Assembly: GCA_019828595.1 (NCBI GenBank)
Contig: JAHQRK010000058.1
Coordinates: forward strand, 1-64,000
DNA length: 64,000 bases
Reading direction: 5' to 3'
Origin: Aphanomyces cochlioides
Lineage: Eukaryota > Oomycota > Saprolegniomycetes > Saprolegniales > Verrucalvaceae
The translations under genes were made by a program, and so were the position numbers. Under the pieces are notes generated by a model. That model was not told the DNA's origin and searched no databases. It saw only the letters and a program-made list of their open reading frames with translations. Below are positions 12,118 through 21,705 of the stretch, one piece after another; positions within the stretch are counted from its first letter, which is position 1, and each line of letters starts with the position of its first letter.

Positions 12118-12124
12118 TATAATA
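12118..12124 (+). promoter_or_regulatory. TATA-like sequence: original 5' flank of the ancestral tRNA
   Basis: The sequence tataata ends immediately before the first base of the 14-mer. Because this junction keeps the pre-insertion upstream flank of the tRNA gene, it shows what once preceded the tRNA. Many tRNA genes have an AT-rich TATA-like upstream element. The insertions of B and A have now moved the tRNA body several kb away from it. The same sequence precedes each B-side 14-mer. Confidence 0.3.
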
Positions 12125-12138
12125 GGTCGTATAGCTCA
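12125..12138 (+). repeat. 14-bp target-site duplication left of B1
   Basis: The sequence ggtcgtatagctca joins the native spacer to the 3' end of B1 (atgacaatc). One flanking A is shared with the right-hand copy at 13830, so this duplication could be 15 bp. Confidence 0.9.
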
Positions 12139-13829
12139 ATGACAATCGGGGTATATTTGACCTTTAACCCCTATAAATATTTGCCTAGACGACCCAATGG
12201 GGAACAAGGACTACTAAGTTCTACTCGAAAGCCACTTGAATCGTTGCGTGAGTTCGATTGAGCTCTTGCATTGTCTTGAAATCTTGAGACTTCTTTACAC
12301 AAGTGTCGCTCGCAAGTTCTTCTCCCAAAACCAAGTGTAGTTGGTATGAGACTTGAGTTTTTCGACTATCTCGGAGACTTGCATTGCTTCATCACTGTCC
12401 ATTGTAGGATCACGGAGCATTCGTCTGATATTTGCGGTCCACGAAACAAGAGATACTTCCTTGACCGCCTGGATGTATGGCACTGTTTTGCCTTCAAACT
12501 TGGTTCGATTGCGATGAATCCAAAAGTCCCGTAGCAAAGATGAAACGAGAAGGACCCACAAACGACGAATCACTGAAAAATGAGACACCCATTCTTCAGA
12601 AACCGCGAATTCGTCGAGGTTGATAATCGTATTCCATGTAAATGGAATACCAAACGGCCGCCACGCTGCTTGATGCCAATTCCACACAGGCTTGACAAAC
12701 TTGCAGTCGAACAGGATGTGTTGTATCGTTTCGACGGCTGAGCAACCAGGAAAGGAGCATTCGATAATGCTAGGGTTGGTGTCTTGAAGGAAAAAGAAGC
12801 GAGAGTTGACGGGTAGCATCCGAAACAAGATTCGCCACCACACATCGGCTTGAACAGGAGTTGGATATCGCATCAAAGGTTTCACAGTCTTGTTCATGTA
12901 TTTCTTGATCGCCAAATCATTGTTTCTTGAATCGCTCGACAAGGGGTGCTGTTTGGTGAGTAGTGGCGCGCAAAAGCAAATCGATCGGATGTACTTGCGC
13001 GGCCATTGTTGAAAAGGAACAAAGACATTCTTCCAAACTTGTCCGACGGGGATTTGAACTTCATGATTGGGAGGCACAGCTTCCACGAGAGGGATACCCA
13101 GTACTTGCCATACAGTGGTCGCAATGAGTGAAAGCAGGGAGTACAAATGGCGAAACACGCGTGGAAAATCATCGCCAGGGAACCGCCAAACGTAAGGCTC
13201 CATTTGCAACTTGAATTCTTCATAGGAGGGCCACACGCGTTGTGTGGTGACGAAATCGTCCAAGCAATGCAAGCCTTCTTGGGCGAGGAACTTGTAGAAG
13301 GGACGATGATGTTTGAGGGCGACAGCAAGCGAGGTTGGTCCATTGGAACCAGGAACCAAAAACAGCGGATGAATTTGCAGCCAAACAGACATGGTAGGGA
13401 GCTGAGATTGTGTCGGCGTTTCAGGACATTTGCGCGTAAGGGGGATACGATGCCAGTTGGCCCAGATTTTCCGCCACAACAAAGGGAGTACTTCAAGTCG
13501 CATGTGATTTGTGTTGTGGTTGGGATGATACATGAGGCAGTCCCACGACGAGTATCTTGCGAACGGCTCCATGCACCTTCGAAAGAGCTGCTTCGGGAGA
13601 ACAGACCATAACGATGGTTCTTCGTTGTCGGTCTGAACAAGGAATTGAAGTCGCTGAACACGTTGAGCACGAATTCTTGACGCAATATGCGGAATCCTGA
13701 GACCCAGGCTGGGATGATACGCCACGCCAGAGTTGATCAAGGACATGTGCTTGTCTTCCTTGTGTCGCTTTCTTGTCAAGATGAACTTGTACACCATGGA
13801 CTGCCACTTGGCGACCGAGTCTTCAGGGA
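12139..13829 (-). mobile_element. B1: 5'-truncated LINE of family B, 1691 bp
   Basis: This is a second LINE family using the same target. Its 156-nt 3' UTR ends in ATATACCCCGATTGTCAT, sharing AATATACC and ATTG with family A ends but otherwise different. The coding part is the C-terminal ~510 codons of an ORF2 related to, but clearly distinct from, family A. The 5' break corresponds to family A ORF2 residue ~861, after the RT domain. All B copies in the window have this same break and length, so they descend from one insertion that was amplified with the tRNA. Confidence 0.9.
12295..13829 (-). pseudogene. ORF2 C-terminal fragment of B1
   Basis: The frame is open from the truncation point to a stop at 12295 (first ATG at 13797 gives 500 aa). 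Alignment by eye with family A: VAKWQSMVYKFIL with VAVWQRMVNKYIL, LGLRIPHIASRIRAQRVQRL with LGLGIPHVASKLRTQRLLRL, FRMLPVNSRFF with FNMLPVNSRLF, and a zinc finger CSFPGC...QHILFDC of the form C-x4-C-x7-H-x4-C. It has no RT catalytic motif or endonuclease. The frame is still open although truncated, suggesting the truncation is not very old or the amplification is recent. Confidence 0.85.
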
Positions 13830-13843
13830 GGTCGTATAGCTCA
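13830..13843 (+). repeat. 14-bp target-site duplication between B1 and A2
   Basis: The sequence ggtcgtatagctca is flanked by the truncated 5' end of B1 (cttcaggga) and the 3' end of A2 (ctgcaatgg). Confidence 0.9.
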
Positions 13844-14000
13844 CTGCAATGGGGAGGTATATTAATAGACTTTCAATATCTACTAATACTAATATTGCCT
13901 ACTAACGGCTCATCCCACTTCCAAATGCTTCAGCAGATTTTCTACTTTGGGCTTTGGAGTACAGCGATTTTTGACTTGTTGAATAAATACTTGGGGCTTG

Positions 14001-17000
14001 TTAATTTGGGGCTGAAGGTTGGAGCGCGAGCAAAGTCGGGTACTTGGCTACCAGTGGGCGATAGACAGGTTGTCTATGCAAAGTATTGATTGCTGAAATT
14101 GCTTCCACTCGTTGAGGGCTGTCAACTTCTTGGAGGCGAAGCCATCTGCGGATCGATGCATGCCATCGGATGAAGCTGACTTCTTGCCAAATTTCTGGCG
14201 GAGGCGGCTCCTTCGATTCGAACTTGGCGGCGTTGTGCGTTGTCCAAATATAGTGAAGGTTGGAAGCACACAGAAGAGCCCAGAGCACAAACAGTATGTC
14301 TTGAAGCTGGCTACCGCGTTCGTTGACTTGAAAGCGGTCGATGTTGGTGATGGCAGTCCAATCGAAATTGACACCGAAGCATCGCCAAGCGGTCGCGTGA
14401 AAACGCCAAAGGGGATACACGCGAGAGCAGGTGTGGAAGGCGTGGTGTTGGTTCTCCGGTGCGTCGCAATTGGTATAGACACAGCAAATTACGTCTGGCT
14501 GCTGAGGTTGCAAGTAGAACAAGCGCGAGTTGACAGGCAGCATGTTGAACAACAGTCGAAACCAAACGTCGCCATGGAGGGGAGGCGGCCAACGGCATGT
14601 TTTGCGGATGAGTCGCACGTAGGTCGCAATATCTTGTTGCTCGACGCGGGACGATGTCGCCACTGGGTGCGGTTTTCCATCCGAAGGGGCGTGATGCGCC
14701 AAACGTGATACGAGTCGCTTGGGCCAACGCTCGAAGGATAGCAATTGATCTTTGAAAAGTGCCTTGAAAGGGTGACTTGTTGTATCGATATCGGTCAAAG
14801 CAGTTCCAGTTCGAACGCCAGACGTGCGGAGGACTTGGTCGAATATCTTGGTGAGGTGGCTATAAACTTGACCAGCACGTTCGGGTGCTGCAAATCCCAT
14901 CGCGCCGTTCGCTTGTAACGTCACTTGTGCCGCACGGTTGTTGGATGACAGTCGATCAATAAACGCAGCTCTTGTAGGCCATGTCCCTTGCCGTGTCAAG
15001 AAGTCTTTGAGGCAGTGGAAACCGTTTTGAGACGCATGTCTACACCATCGACGACACAGAGCAGTCTTCACGACATTTGATGTAGCACCCGCAGGACCAA
15101 CTTGCAGAGCGGGGTAGGATGTCAGCCACACGGGGAGGTTCAAAAGTTCTTCGAGGCTTGGTGGCGAAGCGGTTCGCTTGGCCATAGGTGTGGCGGCCCA
15201 TTGATGCCAAATGTCGTGCCAAAGAGGATGCAGCTCCCACAAAAACAACCACTTGGAGCTGTGGTTGGGGAAGTACGTGAGAAAGTCGAACGGGTGGGTG
15301 TCGCGATACAGCTTGTTCATGACACGGGAAAATTGTCTCTTGACAAGCAACTTCCATGGGGCAAATGTGTTGGGTGAATTGGGCTGCATCAAGAGTTGGA
15401 GCCGCAGCAGTCGCTGAGTCCGAAGCTTCGAAGCCACATGCGGAATACCGAGGCCGAGTTTTTGATCGAACTGCCACTTGCGGCAAATAGTTGAGCGATG
15501 ATGGTCGGTGATTTGCGTCTTCCGACCAAGGATGTACTTGTTGACCATTCTTTGCCAAACGGCAACCATCGTTGGAGGCACATACACTGCAGCCGTGACA
15601 TGCCATAACAACGACAACAACATGGTCGATACGATGAGTTTGCGGCCTTGGATGGTTCGCGCACGACTTCCCCACGTTTGAAACGCAGCCAGAAACTTGT
15701 CGTTCAGTTGCTGGACTTGAAAATCGCGCGGCAGTCGGTGGCCAAAGAGAATACCAAGGTATTTCACTGGCTTCTCGCTCGGCAAGACGTTCAAGAGGCC
15801 ACCATCGTCGATGTCTTCGATATCGAGATTGTTGTTGAGCGCCAAAGTCATGCACTTGGCAACGTTGAGACGAGCTCCAGACACAGAGCAAAAGTCTTCG
15901 ACAATTGCCATTTGCTCGACCGCCGCTTGGAGGGATGACGAGAGTAGAGTCGTGTCGTCGGCAAAGTAGATGCTCGTCAGTGAGTCTCCATTTGGAAGGG
16001 GAATACCAAAATCAGGAGATCCGCGTAGCATTTCGCCGAGTGGCTCGAGGTAAAGTACGAAGAGCATGCACGATAGGGGGCAACCTTGCTTGACTCCGCG
16101 GGTAGGCCGTATGGTAGGGCCAAGACCGTCGTTGAAAATGATCTGGACCAGAGGCGTATTGTAAAGCAACTGAACCCAAGACACAAATGTGGGACCGATG
16201 TTCATCTCCTTGAGTACGTCGAAGAGAAAGCCTTGGTCAACCATATCGTATGCCTTGGAAAAGTCGAGAAACGTCGCGTAGTAGTCGTGGTCTTCATTGG
16301 TACAGAAAGTCTGCAATGCTTGTACCAGCATCACGTGGTCGTGCAAGCGACGGCCAGGGACAAAACCAGCTTGGCTTGGGTGAGCGAGGTATGGGGCAAC
16401 TTGTGCAAGACGGTAGGCCAGCGCCCGCGATAGAATCTTGACTTCAACCGACATGAGAGTAATCGGCCGATAGTTGCCAGGGTCGCCTCTGTCTCCAGCC
16501 TTGAACAAGAGCGCCACTGCACTTCGGCGTTGTTGGAGCAGGAGGTGACCGTGATGGGTGAGTTGGTAGTTGAACACCTTGAGCAGGATTTGGGCGAATA
16601 CGTCCGGGGAGACTTGAAAGAAAGCTGCAGGCCAGCCGTCTGAACCAGGAGACTTGTTCGGGTTCATAGACTTGAGCGCGCCGCACAGGTCTTCCGCCGT
16701 GAGAGGACTTTCCAGAGCGTCGCGCTGTTCTTGAGTGAGACGTCGAGTAATGGCTCGAATGATAGCTCGGCGACGGGCCCGATTCAACGGTGGTTGGTCT
16801 CTTGGAGTGACCATGATGTTTTTCCAATGAGACGTAAAACCAGCCTTGACTTCAGACGGGTCAGTCGACGTTGCACCGTTGATTGTCACGGACGAGAGCG
16901 GCACTTTGATCCCCTTGGGTCGACGAAAAAAGTGACTGGTACCTCGCTCGTTGACGTTGGCGTGAAAGTCGAATTGCTGATCCAGGTTGAACTGTCGGTA

Positions 17001-18155
17001 CTCGCTGCGGGCAGTGTCAAGGGCTTGACGGGCGGTATTAACAATGGATGTCTCAACGAGTCCCATGTCGAATGCTCGGCGGGAAGTAAGCCACTTCATC
17101 TTGAGGCTGTTGAGTGTGTACTTCATCGAGTCAATGTACTGGCGATGACTGACTTGGAGACGCTTCTTCATTCTCTTCAACCAGCCGTACCACTTTGCGC
17201 CAAAGTTTTGAGTGTCGTCTGCGCGCATCTCGTCCAAAAGTTGATTGGCTTCGGCCTTGATCGCTGCGACTACTTGAGGGTTCTTTAAGAGCTCACGGGG
17301 GAGGCGCCAGTAACTTCGGTCGGGAGCTCGCTGCTCGCAGGAGAGGACCACTTTGTGTTCCATGTGGTCGCCTGCAAAGCTGCTTGGGGAATAGCTTGAA
17401 CGTGCGTACGTTTGAGCGACGATATCTTGGTCCACAAACAGGTAGTCGAGGCGGTTGCTTCGACCAGGGCCGCTGTAAACGCGCTCGTTGGGGTGGTGCA
17501 TCCTCCACGCATCGATAACACCAAGTGCTGAAAGCCAGGCAATGCATTCCGCCTTACCAGCGTTGTGGTCTTGGCGAGGTCGAGTCGCGTCCAGATGCTC
17601 CTCCAGGGGTAAGTTGAAATCGCCTCCGACAAAGTGAATGCTGTCGTCTTCAAAGTCGCGAGGCAGATCGTCGAAAAACGGTGCTCGAGAGTGAGCGATA
17701 ACCGGGGCATAGACGTTGTGAAAGTACACAGGAACGCCGTCCCACTGAGTTCGAACAACCATGTATCTTCCAGGTCGGTCATGGGTGGTCAAGTGTTGCA
17801 GATCGAGGAATCCAGGCATGGATCCATGGAAATACGATGCCACACCGCAGCGCCGATTGTTGAGTGAGTCGACGCGATCAGTGCGGAGATCGTTGGTGAA
17901 GAGCTTGTATTTGCCAACGCCTACTTCGTTGTTGAGGTGGAGTTGGAAGGTTTCGAGATGTTTGATGTTATTGATTTTGGTTTCTTGAAAGAAAACGGCT
18001 TGGGTCGGAATTTGGAGTCGCCGCGCCACAAGATGTCCGTTGTCTTTCAGCCCATTGAGGTTGGCAGTGGTCAGTTCGAGTATGGGGAACTTGGTGAAGA
18101 GACCGGCCGCGACCACCTTAGCCACGGAACGCGACAGACGTTGCGTTCGCAACAT
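14001..18155 (-). CDS. ORF2 (endonuclease-reverse transcriptase) of A2, intact
   Basis: This is a complete 1384-aa frame with the same start (MLRTQRLSRS) and stop as in A3, where the domains are described. It differs from A3 by a few residues, e.g. Arg for His at 376, Ala for Val at 428 and Glu for Lys at 1316. With ORF1 truncated and the 5' end gone, the protein could at most act on RNA from other copies. No promoter is visible, the upstream neighbour being tRNA 2 in the opposite orientation. Confidence 0.92.
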   Translation of the reverse strand: MLRTQRLSRSVAKVVAAGLFTKFPILELTTANLNGLKDNGHLVARRLQIPTQAVFFQETKINNIKHLETFQLHLNNEVGVGKYKLFTNDLRTDRVDSLNNRRCGVASYFHGSMPGFLDLQHLTTHDRPGRYMVVRTQWDGVPVYFHNVYAPVIAHSRAPFFDDLPRDFEDDSIHFVGGDFNLPLEEHLDATRPRQDHNAGKAECIAWLSALGVIDAWRMHHPNERVYSGPGRSNRLDYLFVDQDIVAQTYARSSYSPSSFAGDHMEHKVVLSCEQRAPDRSYWRLPRELLKNPQVVAAIKAEANQLLDEMRADDTQNFGAKWYGWLKRMKKRLQVSHRQYIDSMKYTLNSLKMKWLTSRRAFDMGLVETSIVNTARQALDTARSEYRQFNLDQQFDFHANVNERGTSHFFRRPKGIKVPLSSVTINGATSTDPSEVKAGFTSHWKNIMVTPRDQPPLNRARRRAIIRAITRRLTQEQRDALESPLTAEDLCGALKSMNPNKSPGSDGWPAAFFQVSPDVFAQILLKVFNYQLTHHGHLLLQQRRSAVALLFKAGDRGDPGNYRPITLMSVEVKILSRALAYRLAQVAPYLAHPSQAGFVPGRRLHDHVMLVQALQTFCTNEDHDYYATFLDFSKAYDMVDQGFLFDVLKEMNIGPTFVSWVQLLYNTPLVQIIFNDGLGPTIRPTRGVKQGCPLSCMLFVLYLEPLGEMLRGSPDFGIPLPNGDSLTSIYFADDTTLLSSSLQAAVEQMAIVEDFCSVSGARLNVAKCMTLALNNNLDIEDIDDGGLLNVLPSEKPVKYLGILFGHRLPRDFQVQQLNDKFLAAFQTWGSRARTIQGRKLIVSTMLLSLLWHVTAAVYVPPTMVAVWQRMVNKYILGRKTQITDHHRSTICRKWQFDQKLGLGIPHVASKLRTQRLLRLQLLMQPNSPNTFAPWKLLVKRQFSRVMNKLYRDTHPFDFLTYFPNHSSKWLFLWELHPLWHDIWHQWAATPMAKRTASPPSLEELLNLPVWLTSYPALQVGPAGATSNVVKTALCRRWCRHASQNGFHCLKDFLTRQGTWPTRAAFIDRLSSNNRAAQVTLQANGAMGFAAPERAGQVYSHLTKIFDQVLRTSGVRTGTALTDIDTTSHPFKALFKDQLLSFERWPKRLVSRLAHHAPSDGKPHPVATSSRVEQQDIATYVRLIRKTCRWPPPLHGDVWFRLLFNMLPVNSRLFYLQPQQPDVICCVYTNCDAPENQHHAFHTCSRVYPLWRFHATAWRCFGVNFDWTAITNIDRFQVNERGSQLQDILFVLWALLCASNLHYIWTTHNAAKFESKEPPPPEIWQEVSFIRWHASIRRWLRLQEVDSPQRVEAISAINTLHRQPVYRPLVAKYPTLLALQPSAPN

Positions 18156-18756
18156 CTCCCAGCATGAGTGTCTGAGTGTCGGGTTGGAACATCACTTGGT
18201 TGTCGAAGGTGGGGTCCAGGGAGCCAGCCTCATGGAATTCCAGGATCGTGGTCAAGACGTATCGCGACTTCTCGTCTTCGCCGGCATACAACGTTTCCAT
18301 GATATTCCAAATCAAGAGGCCGAAGCTCGTGTCAAGCAATATGGCAGATAGCGATACGCCCGACAAACAGCGGGAGCCCAAATGAGAAGCCAGTGCAGTG
18401 ACCGGGTACTTGGTAGAGGCCACGATCGCAGCATCACTGTTGTAGTACGTTGGAGCATGAATGGCCAAGAGAACTTCTGCCACAGCCAACACTTCTTCCA
18501 GGTCGCCGCGATGGAGGGAAATCTCGTCGCCGTCAATGGTAGTATCGATGAAGTCGATGTTCTTGAATAGCTCGATGTTGCTGAAGATGGCTTGAACGTG
18601 CTCGCGGGTCATACGCACACCCCACGTCAATGAGTACAGCTGGGAGAACGGTTTGTCTCCACCCCAAGTCGCTCGAAGCCACCGATGGAGGAGGCGTTGT
18701 CTCACAAAGTACTCAAAGCATGCACGGTCTTCATCAAAAAGTCGGTGCAGTTGCAC
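18118..18756 (-). pseudogene. ORF1 C-terminal fragment in A2
   Basis: It encodes the last ~210 residues of ORF1 (from QLHRLFDEDRACFEYF to SVAFRG). The frame stays open across the junction into the antisense of tRNA 2, where an ATG at 18783 would give a 221-aa product starting MLYRLSYTT. Whether this chimera is ever translated is unknown; I treat it as a truncation by-product. Confidence 0.75.
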
Positions 18757-18829
18757 GGTCGTATAGCTCAGTCGGTAGAGCATGGTGCTAATAACGCCAG
18801 GGTCCTGGGTTCGAGCCCCAGTATGACCA
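18757..18829 (+). tRNA. tRNA-Ile(AAT), copy 2
   Basis: Base for base the same gene as copy 1, with a T7 instead of a T6 terminator just downstream (18833-18839). The upstream side is the broken ORF1 of A2 rather than a native flank. Confidence 0.97.
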
Positions 18830-19829
18830 ACGTTTTTTTCCCTTTTCTCCGATTTCGTCCTCTCCTCCCAACATTCTTGCCTTTCCTTAGGATTCCTCCT
18901 GTATTCTTCTCAGCTCTTACTAGTCACCTCATGCCACGTCCAGCACGAAAAGATGTGCTCACCTCTACGCACATATGGATAAGACATTCCTTGAATCTCT
19001 CTTTCACGGACTGTGGTCCATCTGCAGTGTCCATCTATACTCTTGACAAGACAAATGCAGTCTTGTTTTTGTTCTGTTGAGTCTCTTCGCGAGGCTTGCT
19101 CCAAACGCTCGTGTGTTTACGATGGTTGACACATCGAGATACGCCGACATGTCTTGATGTAGTCATGCAATCGTTTGCAATGATCTCTGAGTCTGTGAAT
19201 TTCATTTGAATCACCTCAACGTGGCAGCCAAGGCATGCATCCAAAATACATGTAAATAGGAATCTACACGGATAAACAAAACGAAGCATCTCGAATGGGA
19301 TCGACAATCTTTTCAAGATCGTGTAGCTTTGCCTTCACAAAGCTCTGTCCTGGCTTGTTGGCGTTATATGAATGAGCCACTTGACAGTGGTCGACAACGA
19401 CGATGAACTTTTCTCCATACTGAAGCAAAGTATTTGAGTTTTGATAAGAAATTTGACCCGCCGAATATGAATTTCATGAGGATTTGCATGCAATAAGAAA
19501 TAACTTGGAAAACATTATAGCGTTTGAGAAACATGACTTTAAAGACGAAAATGTAGGTCAAAACTCTCTGCTAATAATAACGTTTATAATTAAATAGTAT
19601 GCGTGTAAAAGGATATGGACAGAGGACACGAGGAATGAAGCTTGGGACTGTCGAGGGCTGACGACGAGCGGATGCCAAATTGAATTGCGTAGGTTTTGTT
19701 TTGTTGGGAGAGTGGATGGTGTGTGGGATATGTTGTAGGTTTCTTTTGTGTTTGGAAAAAAAGTGTGTGTGTCAATGTGTTTGAGAACGTGTGTTGTGTG
19801 ATGTGGTGTGTATGGGAATAAGTATAATA
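18830..19829. other. Spacer 2 of the tRNA module
   Basis: Same content as spacer 1. It carries the private variant gtgtttgg (others gtgtgtgg) in the GT-rich tract near 19750, shared only with spacer 4. The coding-like stretch is at 19264-19473. Confidence 0.8.
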
Positions 19830-19843
19830 GGTCGTATAGCTCA
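19830..19843 (+). repeat. 14-bp target-site duplication left of B2
   Basis: The sequence ggtcgtatagctca stands between spacer 2 and the B2 3' end. Confidence 0.9.
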
Positions 19844-21534
19844 ATGACAATCGGGGTATATTTGACCTTTAACCCCTATAAATATTTGCCTAGACGACCC
19901 AATGGGGAACAAGGACTACTAAGTTCTACTCGAAAGCCACTTGAATCGTTGCGTGAGTTCGATTGAGCTCTTGCATTGTCTTGAAATCTTGAGACTTCTT
20001 TACACAAGTGTCGCTCGCAAGTTCTTCTCCCAAAACCAAGTGTAGTTGGTATGAGACTTGAGTTTTTCGACTATCTCGGAGACTTGCATTGCTTCATCAC
20101 TGTCCATTGTAGGATCACGGAGCATTCGTCTGATATTTGCGGTCCACGAAACAAGAGATACTTCCTTGACCGCCTGGATGTATGGCACTGTTTTGCCTTC
20201 AAACTTGGTTCGATTGCGATGAATCCAAAAGTCCCGTAGCAAAGATGAAACGAGAAGGACCCACAAACGACGAATCACTGAAAAATGAGACACCCATTCT
20301 TCAGAAACCGCGAATTCGTCGAGGTTGATAATCGTATTCCATGTAAATGGAATACCAAACGGCCGCCACGCTGCTTGATGCCAATTCCACACAGGCTTGA
20401 CAAACTTGCAGTCGAACAGGATGTGTTGTATCGTTTCGACGGCTGAGCAACCAGGAAAGGAGCATTCGATAATGCTAGGGTTGGTGTCTTGAAGGAAAAA
20501 GAAGCGAGAGTTGACGGGTAGCATCCGAAACAAGATTCGCCACCACACATCGGCTTGAACAGGAGTTGGATATCGCATCAAAGGTTTCACAGTCTTGTTC
20601 ATGTATTTCTTGATCGCCAAATCATTGTTTCTTGAATCGCTCGACAAGGGGTGCTGTTTGGTGAGTAGTGGCGCGCAAAAGCAAATCGATCGGATGTACT
20701 TGCGCGGCCATTGTTGAAAAGGAACAAAGACATTCTTCCAAACTTGTCCGACGGGGATTTGAACTTCATGATTGGGAGGCACAGCTTCCACGAGAGGGAT
20801 ACCCAGTACTTGCCATACAGTGGTCGCAATGAGTGAAAGCAGGGAGTACAAATGGCGAAACACGCGTGGAAAATCATCGCCAGGGAACCGCCAAACGTAA
20901 GGCTCCATTTGCAACTTGAATTCTTCATAGGAGGGCCACACGCGTTGTGTGGTGACGAAATCGTCCAAGCAATGCAAGCCTTCTTGGGCGAGGAACTTGT
21001 AGAAGGGACGATGATGTTTGAGGGCGACAGCAAGCGAGGTTGGTCCATTGGAACCAGGAACCAAAAACAGCGGATGAATTTGCAGCCAAACAGACATGGT
21101 AGGGAGCTGAGATTGTGTCGGCGTTTCAGGACATTTGCGCGTAAGGGGGATACGATGCCAGTTGGCCCAGATTTTCCGCCACAACAAAGGGAGTACTTCA
21201 AGTCGCATGTGATTTGTGTTGTGGTTGGGATGATACATGAGGCAGTCCCACGACGAGTATCTTGCGAACGGCTCCATGCACCTTCGAAAGAGCTGCTTCG
21301 GGAGAACAGACCATAACGATGGTTCTTCGTTGTCGGTCTGAACAAGGAATTGAAGTCGCTGAACACGTTGAGCACGAATTCTTGACGCAATATGCGGAAT
21401 CCTGAGACCCAGGCTGGGATGATACGCCACGCCAGAGTTGATCAAGGACATGTGCTTGTCTTCCTTGTGTCGCTTTCTTGTCAAGATGAACTTGTACACC
21501 ATGGACTGCCACTTGGCGACCGAGTCTTCAGGGA
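19844..21534 (-). mobile_element. B2: 5'-truncated family B LINE
   Basis: It is 1691 bp with the same ends as B1. Together with tRNA 2 and spacer 2 it makes a 2778-bp module. Confidence 0.9.
20000..21534 (-). pseudogene. ORF2 C-terminal fragment of B2
   Basis: The open frame has the same predicted 500-aa product as in B1 (first ATG at 21502). It includes the C-x4-C-x7-H-x4-C finger but no RT core. Confidence 0.85.
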
Positions 21535-21548
21535 GGTCGTATAGCTCA
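21535..21548 (+). repeat. 14-bp target-site duplication between B2 and A3
   Basis: The sequence ggtcgtatagctca; its partner is the first 14 nt of tRNA 3 at 28877. Confidence 0.9.
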
Positions 21549-21567
21549 CTGCAATGGGGAGGTATAT

Positions 21568-21602
21568 TAATAGACTTTCAATATCTACTAATACTAATAT
21601 TG
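21568..21602 (-). other. Possible pseudoknot in the family A 3' UTR
   Basis: In the sense RNA, CAATAT (complement of 21597-21602) can pair with ATATTG (21579-21584), and TAGTAG in that loop can pair with CTATTA (21568-21573, one G-U) downstream, giving an H-type order. It lies 20-54 nt from the 3' end, where a reverse transcriptase starting at a nick would be expected to recognise its own RNA. The stems are short, so chance is possible. Confidence 0.3.
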
Positions 21603-21705
21603 CCTACTAACGGCTCATCCCACTTCCAAATGCTTCAGCAGATTTTCTACTTTGGGCTTTGGAGTACAGCGATTTTTGACTTGTTGAATAAATACTTGGG
21701 GCTTG

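Larger units (their letters stand above)
11125..12124. other. Spacer 1 of the tRNA module, 1 kb
   Basis: This is the region between the tRNA and the next 14-mer. It holds the pol III terminator, a hairpin followed by T5 at 11341-11365, an open stretch with coding-like composition on the minus strand (11559-11768, see findings), a GT-rich tract around 12020-12110 and an AT-rich end. It differs from spacers 3-6 by a few private bases, e.g. gaataag instead of gaatatg near 11760. No convincing gene was found in it. Confidence 0.8.
13844..18756 (-). mobile_element. A2: 5'-truncated family A LINE with intact ORF2
   Basis: The copy is 4913 bp. It keeps the 3' UTR, all of ORF2 and the last ~210 codons of ORF1. 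The 5' break falls at ORF1 codon ~788 and carries one extra base before the tRNA. Its variants (Arg in NTARQ, Ala in NGATSTD) match A4 but not A3 or A5, consistent with A2 and A4 being the two halves of a segmental duplication. Confidence 0.92.

Noticed and set aside
12125..12138. Short tRNA pieces as remains of decayed tRNA genes
   Set aside because: All are exactly nt 1-14, without mutation, and always sit at element 3' ends; they are target-site duplications.
12139..13829. B as a complete non-autonomous element with its own gene
   Set aside because: Its frame starts at the truncation in the middle of an ORF2-like protein; a single broken copy was amplified.
14112..14708. Plus-strand open frame of 198 codons (and its copies in other elements)
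   Set aside because: It is the mirror of the ORF2 C-terminal coding region, present only where that frame is; no family resemblance.
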